Assembly (NCBI RefSeq): GCF_014268445.2
Contig: NZ_CP077089.1
Coordinates: 6,111,001-6,175,000, forward strand
DNA from: Pseudomonas tensinigenes
GTDB lineage: Bacteria; Pseudomonadota; Gammaproteobacteria; Pseudomonadales; Pseudomonadaceae
Direction of reading: 5' to 3'
Length of the DNA stretch: 64,000 bases
The position numbers and the translations under genes were made by a program. A model generated the notes under the pieces. The model was not told where the DNA came from and did no database searches. It saw only the letters and a program-made list of their open reading frames with translations. Shown piece by piece: positions 31,463-40,849 of this stretch (its first letter is position 1; every line of letters starts with the position of its first letter).

Positions 31463-31900
31463 TTATTCCTCGAACTTGCCGCCAGCTGCTTCGATAGCCG
31501 CACGCGCACCTTTGGTGGCGCCGATTCCCTTGCCGATAGTGACAGCGCGAGTCACTTCACCGGACAGCATGATTTTCACACGCTGTACGTTGACGTTGAT
31601 CACGTTGGCATCTTTCAGGGACTGCACGGTGACGATGTCGCCTTCCACTTTAGCCAGTTCGGACAGACGCACTTCTGCGCGATCCATGGCTTTCAGGGAA
31701 ACGAAACCGAACTTCGGCAGACGACGATGCAGCGGCTGTTGACCGCCTTCAAAGCCTGGAGCAATAGTGCCACCGGAGCGGGAGGTCTGACCTTTGTGAC
31801 CACGGCCACCAGTCTTACCCAAACCGCTACCGATACCACGGCCCGGACGATGCTTTTCGCGACGGGAACCCGGCGCTGGACTCAGATCATTGAGTTTCAT
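31463..31900 (-). CDS. rplO: 50S ribosomal protein L15
   Basis: About 144-145 residues, starting [20 protein letters not shown], with the glycine-rich loop segment [20 protein letters not shown] that runs deep into 23S rRNA. Late assembly protein of the 50S subunit. Three bases after rpmD and abutting secY. Confidence 0.98.
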   Translation of the reverse strand: MKLNDLSPAPGSRREKHRPGRGIGSGLGKTGGRGHKGQTSRSGGTIAPGFEGGQQPLHRRLPKFGFVSLKAMDRAEVRLSELAKVEGDIVTVQSLKDANVINVNVQRVKIMLSGEVTRAVTIGKGIGATKGARAAIEAAGGKFEE

Positions 31901-31903
31901 CGA

Positions 31904-32080
31904 TTAACCCTCGACACGCAGCATGTAGTAAGCCTTGTTGATCATCCCGCGATTCTCGGGAGTATCCTGGACTTCTACAGTGTGACCGATGCGACGCAGA
32001 CCCAGACCCTTAACGCACAGTTTGTGGTTAGGGATGCGGCCGGTCATGCTTTTGATCAGCGTTACTTTAACGGTAGCCAT
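31904..32080 (-). CDS. rpmD: 50S ribosomal protein L30
   Basis: 58 residues read from the minus strand: it opens [20 protein letters not shown] and closes [15 protein letters not shown] before TAA at 31904. This matches bacterial L30 in length and pattern. Two bases after rpsE and three before rplO, the standard spc operon order. Confidence 0.97.
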
Positions 32081-32082
32081 GA

Positions 32083-32583
32083 TCAGAAGATCTCCTTGAC
32101 GCTTTTGCCACGCTTGGCGGCAATGGATTCAGGAGACTGCATAGCTTTCAAACCTTTGAAAGTGGCGTGAACCACGTTTACCGGGTTAGTCGAGCCGTAG
32201 CACTTGGCCAGAACGTTCTGAACGCCAGCAACTTCGAGGACAGCACGCATAGCGCCGCCAGCGATGATACCGGTACCTTCAGAAGCAGGCTGCATGTACA
32301 CCTTCGAAGCGCCGTGAGCGGACTTCATTGCGTACTGCAGAGTGGTGCCGTTCAGATCAACTTGGATCATGTTGCGGCGAGCAGCTTCCATTGCCTTCTG
32401 GATCGCAGCAGGCACTTCACGCGACTTGCCACGGCCGAAGCCAACACGCCCTTTACCATCACCAACCACGGTCAACGCGGTGAAAGTGAAGATACGGCCG
32501 CCTTTAACGGTTTTGGCTACGCGGTTAACTTGAACCAGCTTCTCAATGTAGCCTTCGTCGCGCTTTTGGTCGTTATTTGACAT
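32083..32583 (-). CDS. rpsE: 30S ribosomal protein S5
   Basis: 166 residues. The N-terminal double-stranded RNA-binding fold includes [20 protein letters not shown], and the C-terminal half has [20 protein letters not shown]5 with S4 and S12 shapes decoding accuracy; spectinomycin resistance changes fall in its loop near residue 22-28 (KTVKGGR), which here looks wild type. Three bases after rplR. Confidence 0.98.
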
Positions 32584-32586
32584 AAC

Positions 32587-32937
32587 TTAGAACTCCAGCC
32601 CAGCTTCACGAGCAGCATCAGCCAGCGCTTTAACGCGGCCGTGGTACTTGAAGCCAGAGCGGTCGAAAGCCACTTGCGAGACGCCAGCGGCCTTAGCACG
32701 CGTAGCGACCAGCTGGCCAACCTTTGTGGCCGCGTCGATGTTGCCAGTGGCGCCATCACGCAGTTCTTTATCCAAAGTCGAGGCGCTTGCCAGGACTTTG
32801 TTGCCGTCGGCCGAGATGACCTGGGCGTAGATGTGCTGCGACGAGCGGAACACGCAGAGACGCACGACTTCGAGTTCGTGCATTTTCAGGCGTGCTTTGC
32901 GAGCGCGACGCAGTCGAGTAACTTTTTTGTCGGTCAT
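32587..32937 (-). CDS. rplR: 50S ribosomal protein L18
   Basis: 116 residues; basic N-terminus ([20 protein letters not shown]) and conserved C-terminus [21 protein letters not shown]18 brings 5S rRNA into the central protuberance together with L5. Ten bases after rplF. Confidence 0.98.
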   Translation of the reverse strand: MTDKKVTRLRRARKARLKMHELEVVRLCVFRSSQHIYAQVISADGNKVLASASTLDKELRDGATGNIDAATKVGQLVATRAKAAGVSQVAFDRSGFKYHGRVKALADAAREAGLEF

Positions 32938-32947
32938 TTGCTATGCC

Positions 32948-33481
32948 CTACTTCTTCTTGGCTTCTTTACGACGGACGACTTCGTCCGCGTAGCGCACAC
33001 CTTTGCCTTTGTACGGCTCTGGTGGACGGAAGTCGCGGATCTCAGCAGCCACTTGACCTACCAGCTGCTTGTCGATGCCCTTGATCAGGATATCGGTCTG
33101 GCTAGGAGTCTCAGCGGTGATGCCTTCCGGCAGTTCGTAATCCACTGGGTGCGAGAAGCCAAGGGCCAGGTTCAGAACCGTGCCTTTTGCTTGCGCTTTG
33201 TAACCAACACCGACCAGCTGGAGCTTGCGCTCGAAGCCTTGGCTTACGCCTTGGACCATGTTGTTTACCAACGCACGCGTGGTACCGGCCATTGCGCGAG
33301 TTTGTTGATCGCCATTGCGAGCAGCGAAACGCAGCTCACCAGCTTCTTCAACGATCTCAACGGACGAATGGATGTTCAGTTCAAGAGTACCCTTGGCACC
33401 CTTCACCGAAAGCTGTTGGCCTGCGAATTTTACTTCGACACCGGCTGGCAGCTTAACGGGGTTCTTAGCGACGCGAGACAT
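32948..33481 (-). CDS. rplF: 50S ribosomal protein L6
   Basis: 177 residues. Starts [20 protein letters not shown] and carries the C-terminal RNA-binding signature [20 protein letters not shown]. Two repeated alpha/beta domains. L6 is near the factor-binding site. Gentamicin-type resistance changes are known in this protein, but nothing odd is seen here. Twelve bases after rpsH. Confidence 0.98.
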   Translation of the reverse strand: MSRVAKNPVKLPAGVEVKFAGQQLSVKGAKGTLELNIHSSVEIVEEAGELRFAARNGDQQTRAMAGTTRALVNNMVQGVSQGFERKLQLVGVGYKAQAKGTVLNLALGFSHPVDYELPEGITAETPSQTDILIKGIDKQLVGQVAAEIRDFRPPEPYKGKGVRYADEVVRRKEAKKK

Positions 33482-33493
33482 GCTTATCCCCCC

Positions 33494-33886
33494 TTAGAAC
33501 ACAGTGCAAAGAACTTCGCCGCCGACACCGGCAGCGCGCGCAGCACGATCCGTCATCACACCTTTGTTGGTGGAGACGATAGACACGCCAAGACCGCCAC
33601 GAACTTTCGGCAGATCTTCAACGGACTTGTACTGACGCAGGCCTGGACGACTAACGCGCTTCACTTCTTCGATAACCGGACGGCCTTCGAAGTACTTCAG
33701 CTCGATGGACAACGACGGCTTAGCGTCGGTGGTGATCTGAAAATCCGCGATGTAACCTTCGTCCTTCAGGACTTTTGCTACAGCCGCCTTCAACGTGGAA
33801 GATGGCATGCTTACGACAGACTTTTCAGCCATCTGGGCATTACGGATTCGAGTTAGCATGTCCGCTAACGGGTCCTGCATACTCAT
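33494..33886 (-). CDS. rpsH: 30S ribosomal protein S8
   Basis: 130 residues, from [20 protein letters not shown] to the conserved [20 protein letters not shown] end. S8 binds helix 21 of 16S rRNA and in E. coli represses the spc operon at an rRNA-like site near rplE. Here a 209-base gap with a hairpin and a promoter stands directly before it, which is unusual within this otherwise tight operon. Confidence 0.98.
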   Translation of the reverse strand: MSMQDPLADMLTRIRNAQMAEKSVVSMPSSTLKAAVAKVLKDEGYIADFQITTDAKPSLSIELKYFEGRPVIEEVKRVSRPGLRQYKSVEDLPKVRGGLGVSIVSTNKGVMTDRAARAAGVGGEVLCTVF

Positions 33887-33984
33887 GGGCTAGACGCTCC
33901 TAATACAGAAAAATTAGCCTTGCGGCTACTACTTGTCGCCGAGAACTTCCGGGCATGAAAAACACGGGCTCAGGCGAGCCGGTC

Positions 33985-34013
33985 ATTCTAGACACACCCC
34001 AGAAATGAATCAA
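33985..34013 (-). promoter_or_regulatory. Internal spc operon promoter before rpsH
   Basis: Minus strand TTGATT (34013-34008), exact 17-bp spacer, TAGAAT (33990-33985). The leader to rpsH would be about 90 bases. The -35 hexamer is part of one arm of the hairpin at 34006-34035. Confidence 0.65.
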
Positions 34014-34035
34014 GCCCCAAAAGGGGCTTGATTCA
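34006..34035 (-). terminator. Perfect 13-bp hairpin between rpsN and rpsH
   Basis: TGAATCAAGCCCC (34006-34018), loop of four, GGGGCTTGATTCA (34023-34035). The minus-strand sequence after it (TTTCTGGGG) is only briefly T-rich, so it may be an attenuator, processing site or protein target rather than a full terminator. Confidence 0.6.
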
Positions 34036-34095
34036 GATTCAAGGCCACCGATGGTCAGGTTCTTGCGAACCCGAACATCGAGACTTTGACAGCAA

Positions 34096-34401
34096 TTACC
34101 AGCTGGCTTTAACCAGACCTGGTACGTCACCACGCATTGCAGCTTCACGCAGCTTGTTACGGCCAAGGCCGAACTTGCGGTAAACGCCGTGCGGACGACC
34201 AGTCAGGCGGCAACGGTTACGCATGCGCGAAGCGCTTGCGTCACGTGGTTGCTTCTGCAGAGCTACGGTAGCTTCCCAACGTGCTTCTGGACTTGCGTTC
34301 AGATCAACGATGATAGCTTTCAGCGCTGCACGCTTGGTGGCGTACTTGGCAACGGTGAGCTGACGCTTCAGCTCACGGTTTTTCATGCTCTTCTTGGCCA
34401 T
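34096..34401 (-). CDS. rpsN: 30S ribosomal protein S14
   Basis: 101 residues, the long zinc-free form: the CxxC pairs of short S14 are absent. Starts [20 protein letters not shown] and ends [13 protein letters not shown] rejected a longer frame upstream because it overlaps rplE. S14 sits in the 30S head. Thirteen bases after rplE; a 209-base gap follows. Confidence 0.98.
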
Positions 34402-34414
34402 TTTCCTACTCCAA

Positions 34415-34954
34415 TCAGTTGCGGAACGGGAATTTGAAAGCACGCAGCAGAGCGCGGCCTTCATCATCGTTCTTGGCAGTGGTGGTCAGGGTAATGTCCA
34501 GACCGCGGAGAGCATCGATCTTGTCGTAGTCGATTTCCGGGAAAATGATCTGCTCTTTCACGCCCATGCTGTAGTTACCACGACCATCGAAGGACTTGGC
34601 ATTCAGGCCGCGGAAGTCGCGAACCCGAGGCAGGGAGATCGAAAGCAGACGATCCAGGAACTCATACATACGCTCACGGCGCAGAGTCACCTTGACGCCG
34701 ATCGGCCATCCTTCACGGACTTTAAAGCCAGCGATGGATTTACGAGCGTAGGTCACAACGACTTTTTGGCCGGTGATCTTTTCCAGGTCAGCAACAGCAT
34801 GCTCGATGACTTTTTTGTCACCAACAGCTTCGCCCAGACCCATGTTCAGGGTGATTTTTGTAACGCGTGGAACTTCCATCACGTTCGAAAGCTTAAGTTC
34901 TTCCTTAAGCTTCGGTGCGATTTCCTTCCAGTAAATCTCTTTTAGTCGTGCCAT
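34415..34954 (-). CDS. rplE: 50S ribosomal protein L5
   Basis: 179 residues, [20 protein letters not shown] to the [17 protein letters not shown] end. L5 binds 5S rRNA and contacts P-site tRNA. 20 bases after rplX. In E. coli the S8 repressor site lies in this junction; I cannot confirm such a structure here by eye. Confidence 0.98.
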
Positions 34955-34974
34955 GGTCTTCTACCTAGCAGTGT

Positions 34975-35289
34975 TCAAGCATCAACCGCTTTTTGGGTCG
35001 ACTTGAAGACACGAATTTTCTTGCCGTCTTCTACTTTGAAACCAACGCGGTCAGCCTTGTTGGTTTCGCCGTTGAAAATGGCGACGTTAGAAGCGTCCAG
35101 TGGAGCTTCTTTTTCGACGATACCGCCTTGCACGCCCGACATCGGGTTAGGCTTGGTATGACGCTTGACCAGGTTCAGACCGCTGATAACCAGACGGTTA
35201 TTAGCAAGAACCTTGAGCACCTTACCGCGCTTACCTTTGTCTTTGCCGGCGATCACGATGATCTCGTCGTCACGACGAATCTTTTGCAT
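34975..35289 (-). CDS. rplX: 50S ribosomal protein L24
   Basis: 104 residues. The KOW motif is at the N-terminus ([20 protein letters not shown]). L24 starts 50S assembly on the 5' end of 23S rRNA. Eleven bases after rplN. Confidence 0.98.
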   Translation of the reverse strand: MQKIRRDDEIIVIAGKDKGKRGKVLKVLANNRLVISGLNLVKRHTKPNPMSGVQGGIVEKEAPLDASNVAIFNGETNKADRVGFKVEDGKKIRVFKSTQKAVDA

Positions 35290-35300
35290 GTCGGATCTCC

Positions 35301-35669
35301 TTACAGCACTTCTGGGGCGAGCGAGACGATCTTCATGAACTTCTCAGTACGAAGTTCACGGGTCACTGGCCCAAAGATACGGGTGCCGATCGGCTCTTGC
35401 TTGTTGTTCAGAAGAACAGCAGCGTTGCCATCAAAGCGGATAATGGAGCCATCAGCACGACGTACGCCGTGACGAGTGCGGACTACAACAGCAGTCATCA
35501 CTTGGCCTTTTTTCACTTTACCGCGAGGAATTGCTTCCTTCACGGTAACTTTGATGATGTCACCGATACCAGCGTAACGACGATGGGAGCCACCCAGCAC
35601 CTTGATGCACATAACACGGCGAGCGCCGCTGTTATCGGCCACATCGAGCATGGATTGAGTCTGAATCAT
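35301..35669 (-). CDS. rplN: 50S ribosomal protein L14
   Basis: 122 residues from [20 protein letters not shown], with the family pattern and the [20 protein letters not shown] end. L14 is at the subunit interface and binds the silencing factor RsfS. First gene of the classical spc operon, only 23 bases after rpsQ and with no promoter that I can see, so it is probably continuous with the S10 operon. Confidence 0.98.
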   Translation of the reverse strand: MIQTQSMLDVADNSGARRVMCIKVLGGSHRRYAGIGDIIKVTVKEAIPRGKVKKGQVMTAVVVRTRHGVRRADGSIIRFDGNAAVLLNNKQEPIGTRIFGPVTRELRTEKFMKIVSLAPEVL

Positions 35670-35692
35670 ATAATTTCTCCGACCCCTAGTCC

Positions 35693-35959
35693 TTAGACTT
35701 CCACAGCGCGTTCGAGAACATCAACCAGCGCCCAAGACTTGGTCTTGGCCATAGGACGAGTTTCACGAATAGTGACTTTGTCGCCGATGTGGCACTGGTT
35801 GGTTTCGTCGTGCGCGTGCAGCTTAGTCGAACGCTTAACGTATTTACCGTAGATCGGGTGCTTTACGCGACGCTCGATCAATACGGTGATGGTTTTGTCC
35901 ATCTTGTCGCTGACAACACGGCCAGTCAGCGTACGGACAGTTTTTTCGGCTTCAGCCAT
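35693..35959 (-). CDS. rpsQ: 30S ribosomal protein S17
   Basis: 88 residues, starting [20 protein letters not shown]; an upstream GTG in frame would overlap rpmC. OB-fold with the conserved [20 protein letters not shown] segment. Binds the 5' domain of 16S rRNA early in assembly. Last gene of the S10 operon. Confidence 0.97.
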   Translation of the reverse strand: MAEAEKTVRTLTGRVVSDKMDKTITVLIERRVKHPIYGKYVKRSTKLHAHDETNQCHIGDKVTIRETRPMAKTKSWALVDVLERAVEV

Positions 35960-35961
35960 GA

Positions 35962-36153
35962 TCACTTACCTGCCTGCTGGTTGAGCACAGTCTTCACGCG
36001 AGCGATGTCACGTTTAACTTGCGAGAGCAGATGAGACTGCCCCAACTGGCCAGTTGCTTTCTGCATACGCAGATTGAACTGGTCGCGCAGCAAGCCGAGC
36101 AGTTGCTCGTTCAGCTGCTGTGCGGATTTTTCACGAAGTTCATTCGCTTTCAT
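35962..36153 (-). CDS. rpmC: 50S ribosomal protein L29
   Basis: 63 residues, [20 protein letters not shown] and two long helices, as usual. The ATG shares one base with the rplP stop (TGATG), so translation is coupled. L29 lies at the tunnel exit beside L23 and helps dock trigger factor and SRP. Confidence 0.96.
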
Positions 36154-36566
36154 CACATCACCGTCCGTTTAACAAAGGCGGTGGCGAGCGGCAGCTTTGC
36201 AGCAGCCAGGGCAAAAGCCTCACGCGCCAGCTCTTCAGAAACACCCTCGATTTCATACAGGACTTTGCCTGGCTGAATCTGGGCAACCCAGTACTCCACA
36301 CTACCCTTACCTTTACCCATACGAACTTCGAGGGGCTTTTTGGAAATAGGCTTGTCCGGGAATACACGGATCCAGATCTTGCCGCCACGTTTAACGTGAC
36401 GGGTCAGAGCACGACGCGCTGACTCGATCTGACGAGCGGTGAGACGACCACGAGCTACAGACTTCAGCGCGAACTCGCCGAAGCTGACTTTGCTACCGCG
36501 CTGAGCCAGACCACGGTTGTGGCCTGTCATCTGCTTGCGGAACTTCGTACGCTTAGGTTGCAACAT
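36153..36566 (-). CDS. rplP: 50S ribosomal protein L16
   Basis: 137 residues, [20 protein letters not shown] at the start and the [20 protein letters not shown] segment in the middle. L16 organises the A-site region of 23S rRNA. Twelve bases after rpsC. Confidence 0.98.
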
Positions 36567-36578
36567 TTGGCGTACCCC

Positions 36579-37265
36579 TTACTTAGCAGCTTTTTTACGA
36601 GGCGCTGGTGCTTGTGGTTTCAGCTCTTCTTGGCGACCACCAATTACTTCGCCTTTGAAGATCCAAACCTTTACACCGATCACACCGTAAGTGGTGTGAG
36701 CTTCGTAGTTGGCATAGTCGATGTCGGCACGCAGGGTGTGCAATGGCACACGACCTTCGCGATACCATTCAGTACGTGCGATTTCAGCACCGCCGAGACG
36801 ACCGCTCACTTGGATTTTGATGCCCTTGGCACCAATGCGCATTGCGTTCTGAACTGCGCGCTTCATAGCGCGACGGAACATTACACGACGCTCCAGCTGC
36901 TGAGCTACGCTCTGCGCAACCAGCATACCGTCGAGCTCCGGCTTGCGGATCTCTTCGATATTGATGTGCACAGGCACACCCATTTGCTTGGTCAGGTCCT
37001 GACGCAGTTTCTCAACATCTTCACCTTTCTTCCCGATAACGATACCTGGACGAGCGGTGTGGATGGTGATACGTGCAGTTTGGGCCGGACGATGGATATC
37101 GATACGGCTTACGGACGCGCTTTTTAGTTTGTCTTGGAGATACTCACGCACTTTCAGATCTGCGAACAAGTAGTCCGCATAAGTCCGACCGTCTGCGTAC
37201 CAGACGGAGGTGTGCTCCTTGACGATTCCCAGGCGAATGCCAATGGGATGTACTTTCTGACCCAT
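36579..37265 (-). CDS. rpsC: 30S ribosomal protein S3
   Basis: 228 residues from [23 protein letters not shown] domain is visible ([20 protein letters not shown], about residues 70-90), then the C-terminal S3 domain. It forms the mRNA entry helicase with S4 and S5. A longer frame upstream runs into rplV and was not used. 13 bases after rplV. Confidence 0.98.
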
Positions 37266-37278
37266 CTCTTCGACTCCG

Positions 37279-37611
37279 TTACTTGTCAGCAACCTTGACA
37301 GTGATATGGCAAGACCGCTTGACGATGCGATCAGCACGGCCTTTGGCACGTGGCATGATGCGCTTCAGCGAACGCCCTTCGTTGACGAAAACGGTGCTGA
37401 CCTTCAGGTCATCAACGTCTGCGCCTTCGTTATGCTCGGCGTTGGCTACGGCCGACTCCAGCACTTTCTTCATGATCTCGGCGGCTTTCTTACTGCTGAA
37501 AGCCAACAAGTTGAGCGCTTCGCCCACCTTCTTCCCGCGGATCTGGTCGGCGACCAAGCGGGCTTTCTGGGCGGAGATTCGAGCGCCCGACAACTTAGCG
37601 GCTACTTCCAT
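37279..37611 (-). CDS. rplV: 50S ribosomal protein L22
   Basis: 110 residues. The beta hairpin that lines the exit tunnel is seen near the C-terminus ([20 protein letters not shown]), intact, with no deletion of the macrolide-resistance type. Eleven bases after rpsS. Confidence 0.98.
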
Positions 37612-37622
37612 TTCCTAACCCC

Positions 37623-37898
37623 TTAACGCTTGGCTTTCTTGTCAGCCACGTGCCCGCGATAGTTGCGGGTACCGGCGAACTCGCCCAGTTTGTGGCCGAC
37701 CATGTCTTCGTTAACGAGAACTGGGACGTGCTGACGACCGTTGTGTACTGCGATGGTCAGACCGACCATTTGTGGCAGGATCATCGAACGACGCGACCAA
37801 GTCTTAATTGGTTTGCGATCGTTCTTTTCCGCCGCCACTTCGATCTTCTTCAGTAGGTGAAGATCAATAAAAGGACCTTTTTTCAGAGAACGTGGCAC
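37623..37898 (-). CDS. rpsS: 30S ribosomal protein S19
   Basis: 91 residues, [20 protein letters not shown] to [17 protein letters not shown]19 is in the 30S head, forms a complex with S13 and contacts the A-site finger. 16 bases after rplB. Confidence 0.98.
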   Translation of the reverse strand: MPRSLKKGPFIDLHLLKKIEVAAEKNDRKPIKTWSRRSMILPQMVGLTIAVHNGRQHVPVLVNEDMVGHKLGEFAGTRNYRGHVADKKAKR

Positions 37899-37914
37899 TG
37901 TCGTATCCCTCTAT

Positions 37915-38739
37915 TTACTTGCGACGACGGACGATCATTTTGTCGGTACGCTTATTACCACGAGTCTTCGCGCCCTTAGTCGGGAAGCCCCATGGCGATA
38001 CCGGATGACGACCACCAGAGGTACGACCTTCACCACCACCATGTGGGTGGTCAACCGGGTTCATGGCAACACCACGAACGGTTGGGCGAACGCCACGCCA
38101 GCGCTTGGCACCAGCTTTACCCAGCGAACGCAGGCTGTGCTCGGAGTTCGAGACTTCGCCCAGGGTCGCACGGCATTCAGCCAGCACTTTACGCATTTCA
38201 CCGGAACGCAGACGCAGGGTAACGTAAACGCCTTCACGAGCGATCAGCTGAGCCGAAGCACCAGCAGAACGAGCGATCTGTGCGCCTTTACCCGGCTTCA
38301 GTTCGATGCCGTGTACGGTAGAACCGACTGGAATGTTGCGCAGTTGCAGAGCGTTACCTGGCTTGATTGGAGCCAGAGCGCCTGCGATCAGCTGGTCGCC
38401 AGCACTCACGCCTTTAGGGGCGATGATGTAGCGGCGCTCGCCGTCTGCGTAGCAGAGCAGTGCGATGTGAGCAGTACGGTTTGGATCGTATTCGATACGC
38501 TCGACAGTGGCGACGATGCCATCTTTGTCGTTGCGACGGAAATCGACCATACGATAATGCTGCTTATGACCACCACCGATGTGACGCGTGGTAATACGGC
38601 CATTGTTGTTACGACCACCAGTCTTCGATTTTTTCTCGAGCAGCGGTGCGTGAGGAGCGCCTTTATGCAGCTCCTGGTTGACCACCTTGACCACAAAACG
38701 GCGGCCAGGGGAAGTCGGTTTGCATTTAACGATTGCCAT
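37915..38739 (-). CDS. rplB: 50S ribosomal protein L2
   Basis: 274 residues. The conserved C-terminal loop with the peptidyl-transferase-near His is present ([20 protein letters not shown]), and the N-terminal OB-like domain is complete. L2 supports the peptidyl transferase centre and subunit joining. 14 bases after rplW. Confidence 0.98.
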   Translation of the reverse strand: MAIVKCKPTSPGRRFVVKVVNQELHKGAPHAPLLEKKSKTGGRNNNGRITTRHIGGGHKQHYRMVDFRRNDKDGIVATVERIEYDPNRTAHIALLCYADGERRYIIAPKGVSAGDQLIAGALAPIKPGNALQLRNIPVGSTVHGIELKPGKGAQIARSAGASAQLIAREGVYVTLRLRSGEMRKVLAECRATLGEVSNSEHSLRSLGKAGAKRWRGVRPTVRGVAMNPVDHPHGGGEGRTSGGRHPVSPWGFPTKGAKTRGNKRTDKMIVRRRK

Positions 38740-38753
38740 GATGCACCCCTTCC

Positions 38754-39053
38754 TTACTCAGCACTGCTGCTGAAATCGAGATCTTGGCCTGGCTGAAGGG
38801 AGATAACTGCCTTCTTCCAGTCATTACGCTTGCCCAGACCGCGAGCAGTGCGCTTGCTCTTACCCAGAACATTCAGGGTAGTGACGCGCTCTACTTTCAC
38901 GCTGAACAGGCTTTCGACGGCCTTCTTGATTTCCAGCTTGGTTGCGTCAGTAGCAACCTTGAAAACGAACTGGCCTTTCTTGTCTGCCAGAACCGTAGCC
39001 TTCTCGGAAACGTGCGGGCCAAGCAGAACTTTAAATACGCGTTCCTGGTTCAT
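38754..39053 (-). CDS. rplW: 50S ribosomal protein L23
   Basis: 99 residues, starting [20 protein letters not shown]. Main docking site at the tunnel exit for trigger factor and SRP. The start overlaps the rplD stop by four bases, so it is coupled to L4. Confidence 0.98.
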
Positions 39054-39652
39054 CCCAGCAGCTCCTCGAATTTCTTCACGGCCGACACGGTGATCAACAC
39101 CTTGTCGTATGCGATCAGACTAACTGGATCGGAACCTTGGACGTCACGTACATCTACGTGCGGCAGGTTACGAGCAGCCAGGTACAGGTTCTGATCAACA
39201 GCGTCCGACACGATCAAAACGTCGGTCAGGCTCATGTTGTTCAGCTTGCCCAGCAGATCTTTGGTTTTCGGAGTTTCAACAGCGAAATCCTGAACCACGA
39301 CCAGACGATCAGTACGCACCAGCTCAGCAAGGATGGAACGCATTGCTGCGCGATACATCTTCTTGTTCAGCTTCTGGGAGTGATCCTGTGGACGTGCTGC
39401 AAAAGTGGTACCGCCGCCACGCCAGATTGGGCTACGGATAGTACCGGCACGAGCACGGCCAGTACCTTTCTGACGCCATGGGCGCTTACCGCCACCACGA
39501 ACGTCGGAACGGGTCTTCTGCTGCTTGGTACCTTGACGGCCGCCAGCCATGTAGGCCACGACTGCTTGGTGAACCAGCGTCTCGTTGAATTCGCCGCCAA
39601 ATGTCAGTTCGGAAACTTCGATCGCTTGAGCGTCATTTACATTTAATTGCAT
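39050..39652 (-). CDS. rplD: 50S ribosomal protein L4
   Basis: 200 residues. The long tunnel loop is clear ([20 protein letters not shown], residues about 54-73). In E. coli L4 also represses the S10 operon by binding its 170-base leader; the leader here is only about 55 bases, so that control probably does not exist in the same form. Twelve bases after rplC. Confidence 0.98.
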
Positions 39653-39664
39653 GTCAGCTTCCCC

Positions 39665-40300
39665 TTAACCGCGAGCCTTGGCTGCTGGACGTACAACCAG
39701 GTTGCCGCCAGTAGCGCCAGGAACAGCACCCTTGACCAACAACAGATTGCGTTCAGCGTCCACGCGCACTACTTCCAGGGACTGCACGGTCACGCGCTCA
39801 GCGCCCATATGACCGGACATTTTTTTGCCCTTGAATACACGACCAGGAGTCTGGCACTGGCCGATAGAGCCTGGGACGCGGTGGGATACGGAGTTACCGT
39901 GGGTGTTATCTTGCCCGCGGAAATTCCAACGCTTGATCGTACCCTGGAAGCCTTTACCCTTGGACTGACCGGTTACATCAACCAGTTGACCAGCGGCGAA
40001 GATTTCAGCGTTGATCAGATCGCCAGCCTGGTACTCGCCTTCTTCAAGACGGAATTCCATGGTAGTGCGACCAGCGGCAACGTTCGCTTTAGCGAAGTGG
40101 CCAGCCTGAGCTGCTGTTACACGCGAAGCACGACGCTCGCCGACAGTGACTTGCACTGCACGATAGCCATCGGTCTCTTCAGTTTTGAACTGGGTGACGC
40201 GATTCGGTTCGATCTCAATGACCGTGACCGGAATGGAGACACCTTCTTCGGTGAAAATACGGGTCATACCGCATTTACGACCGACTACACCAATAGTCAT
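39665..40300 (-). CDS. rplC: 50S ribosomal protein L3
   Basis: 211 residues from [20 protein letters not shown], with GAGGTT ahead of the ATG; an upstream in-frame ATG is less likely. The loop toward the peptidyl transferase centre is [20 protein letters not shown]. One of two proteins that begin 50S assembly. The second gene of the S10 operon. Confidence 0.98.
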   Translation of the reverse strand: MTIGVVGRKCGMTRIFTEEGVSIPVTVIEIEPNRVTQFKTEETDGYRAVQVTVGERRASRVTAAQAGHFAKANVAAGRTTMEFRLEEGEYQAGDLINAEIFAAGQLVDVTGQSKGKGFQGTIKRWNFRGQDNTHGNSVSHRVPGSIGQCQTPGRVFKGKKMSGHMGAERVTVQSLEVVRVDAERNLLLVKGAVPGATGGNLVVRPAAKARG

Positions 40301-40380
40301 GTTGTAAACCTCATGAGTGTACGGGGCTTTCACCCGCTATGGCCGCCCATTTCAGAGCGTTACACGACTAAGACCGAGTC

Positions 40381-40692
40381 TTAGCCGAGGCTGATCTGCA
40401 CTTCCACACCGGCCGCAAGATCAAGCTTCATAAGAGCATCAACGGTTTTATCCGTTGGCTGGACGATGTCCAGAACGCGCTTATGAGTGCGGATTTCGTA
40501 CTGGTCGCGCGCGTCTTTGTTGACGTGCGGAGAAACCAGAACGGTGAACCGCTCTTTACGGGTAGGCAGTGGAATTGGACCACGCACTTGAGCACCAGTA
40601 CGTTTCGCGGTTTCCACGATTTCCTGGGTTGATTGGTCGATCAGGCGATGGTCGAAAGCCTTCAACCTGATACGGATTTGCTGATTTTGCAT
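40381..40692 (-). CDS. rpsJ: 30S ribosomal protein S10
   Basis: 103 residues, [20 protein letters not shown], with [20 protein letters not shown] near the end. S10 is also NusE: with NusB it binds boxA in antitermination and joins NusG to the ribosome. First gene of the S10 operon, behind the promoter at 40756. Confidence 0.98.
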
Positions 40693-40755
40693 TGGATTTC
40701 AGACTCCGGCTGCTATTCCCACCGAGCGCAATACGCCCGTTAAAAGGAGGCGCAA

Positions 40756-40784
40756 TTCTATAGACGCCCCAGATAGGTGTCAAC
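40756..40784 (-). promoter_or_regulatory. S10 operon promoter
   Basis: Minus strand TTGACA (40784-40779), 17-bp spacer, TAGAAT (40761-40756): near-consensus sigma70. The leader before rpsJ is only about 57 bases. The -35 stands six bases past the T run of the tufA terminator. Confidence 0.85.
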
Positions 40785-40788
40785 CCAA

Positions 40789-40821
40789 TAAAAAAGCCCC
40801 CGCTGAGCGGGGGCTTTTTCA
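40789..40821 (-). terminator. Terminator of the str operon, after tufA
   Basis: GC-rich stem AGCCCC/CGGGGGCT around GCTGAGC (about 40796-40815), followed on the minus strand by six T. It separates tufA from the S10 promoter. Confidence 0.9.
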
Positions 40822-40849
40822 AGTCAACAAGCAAACTCTATAAAAGAGA

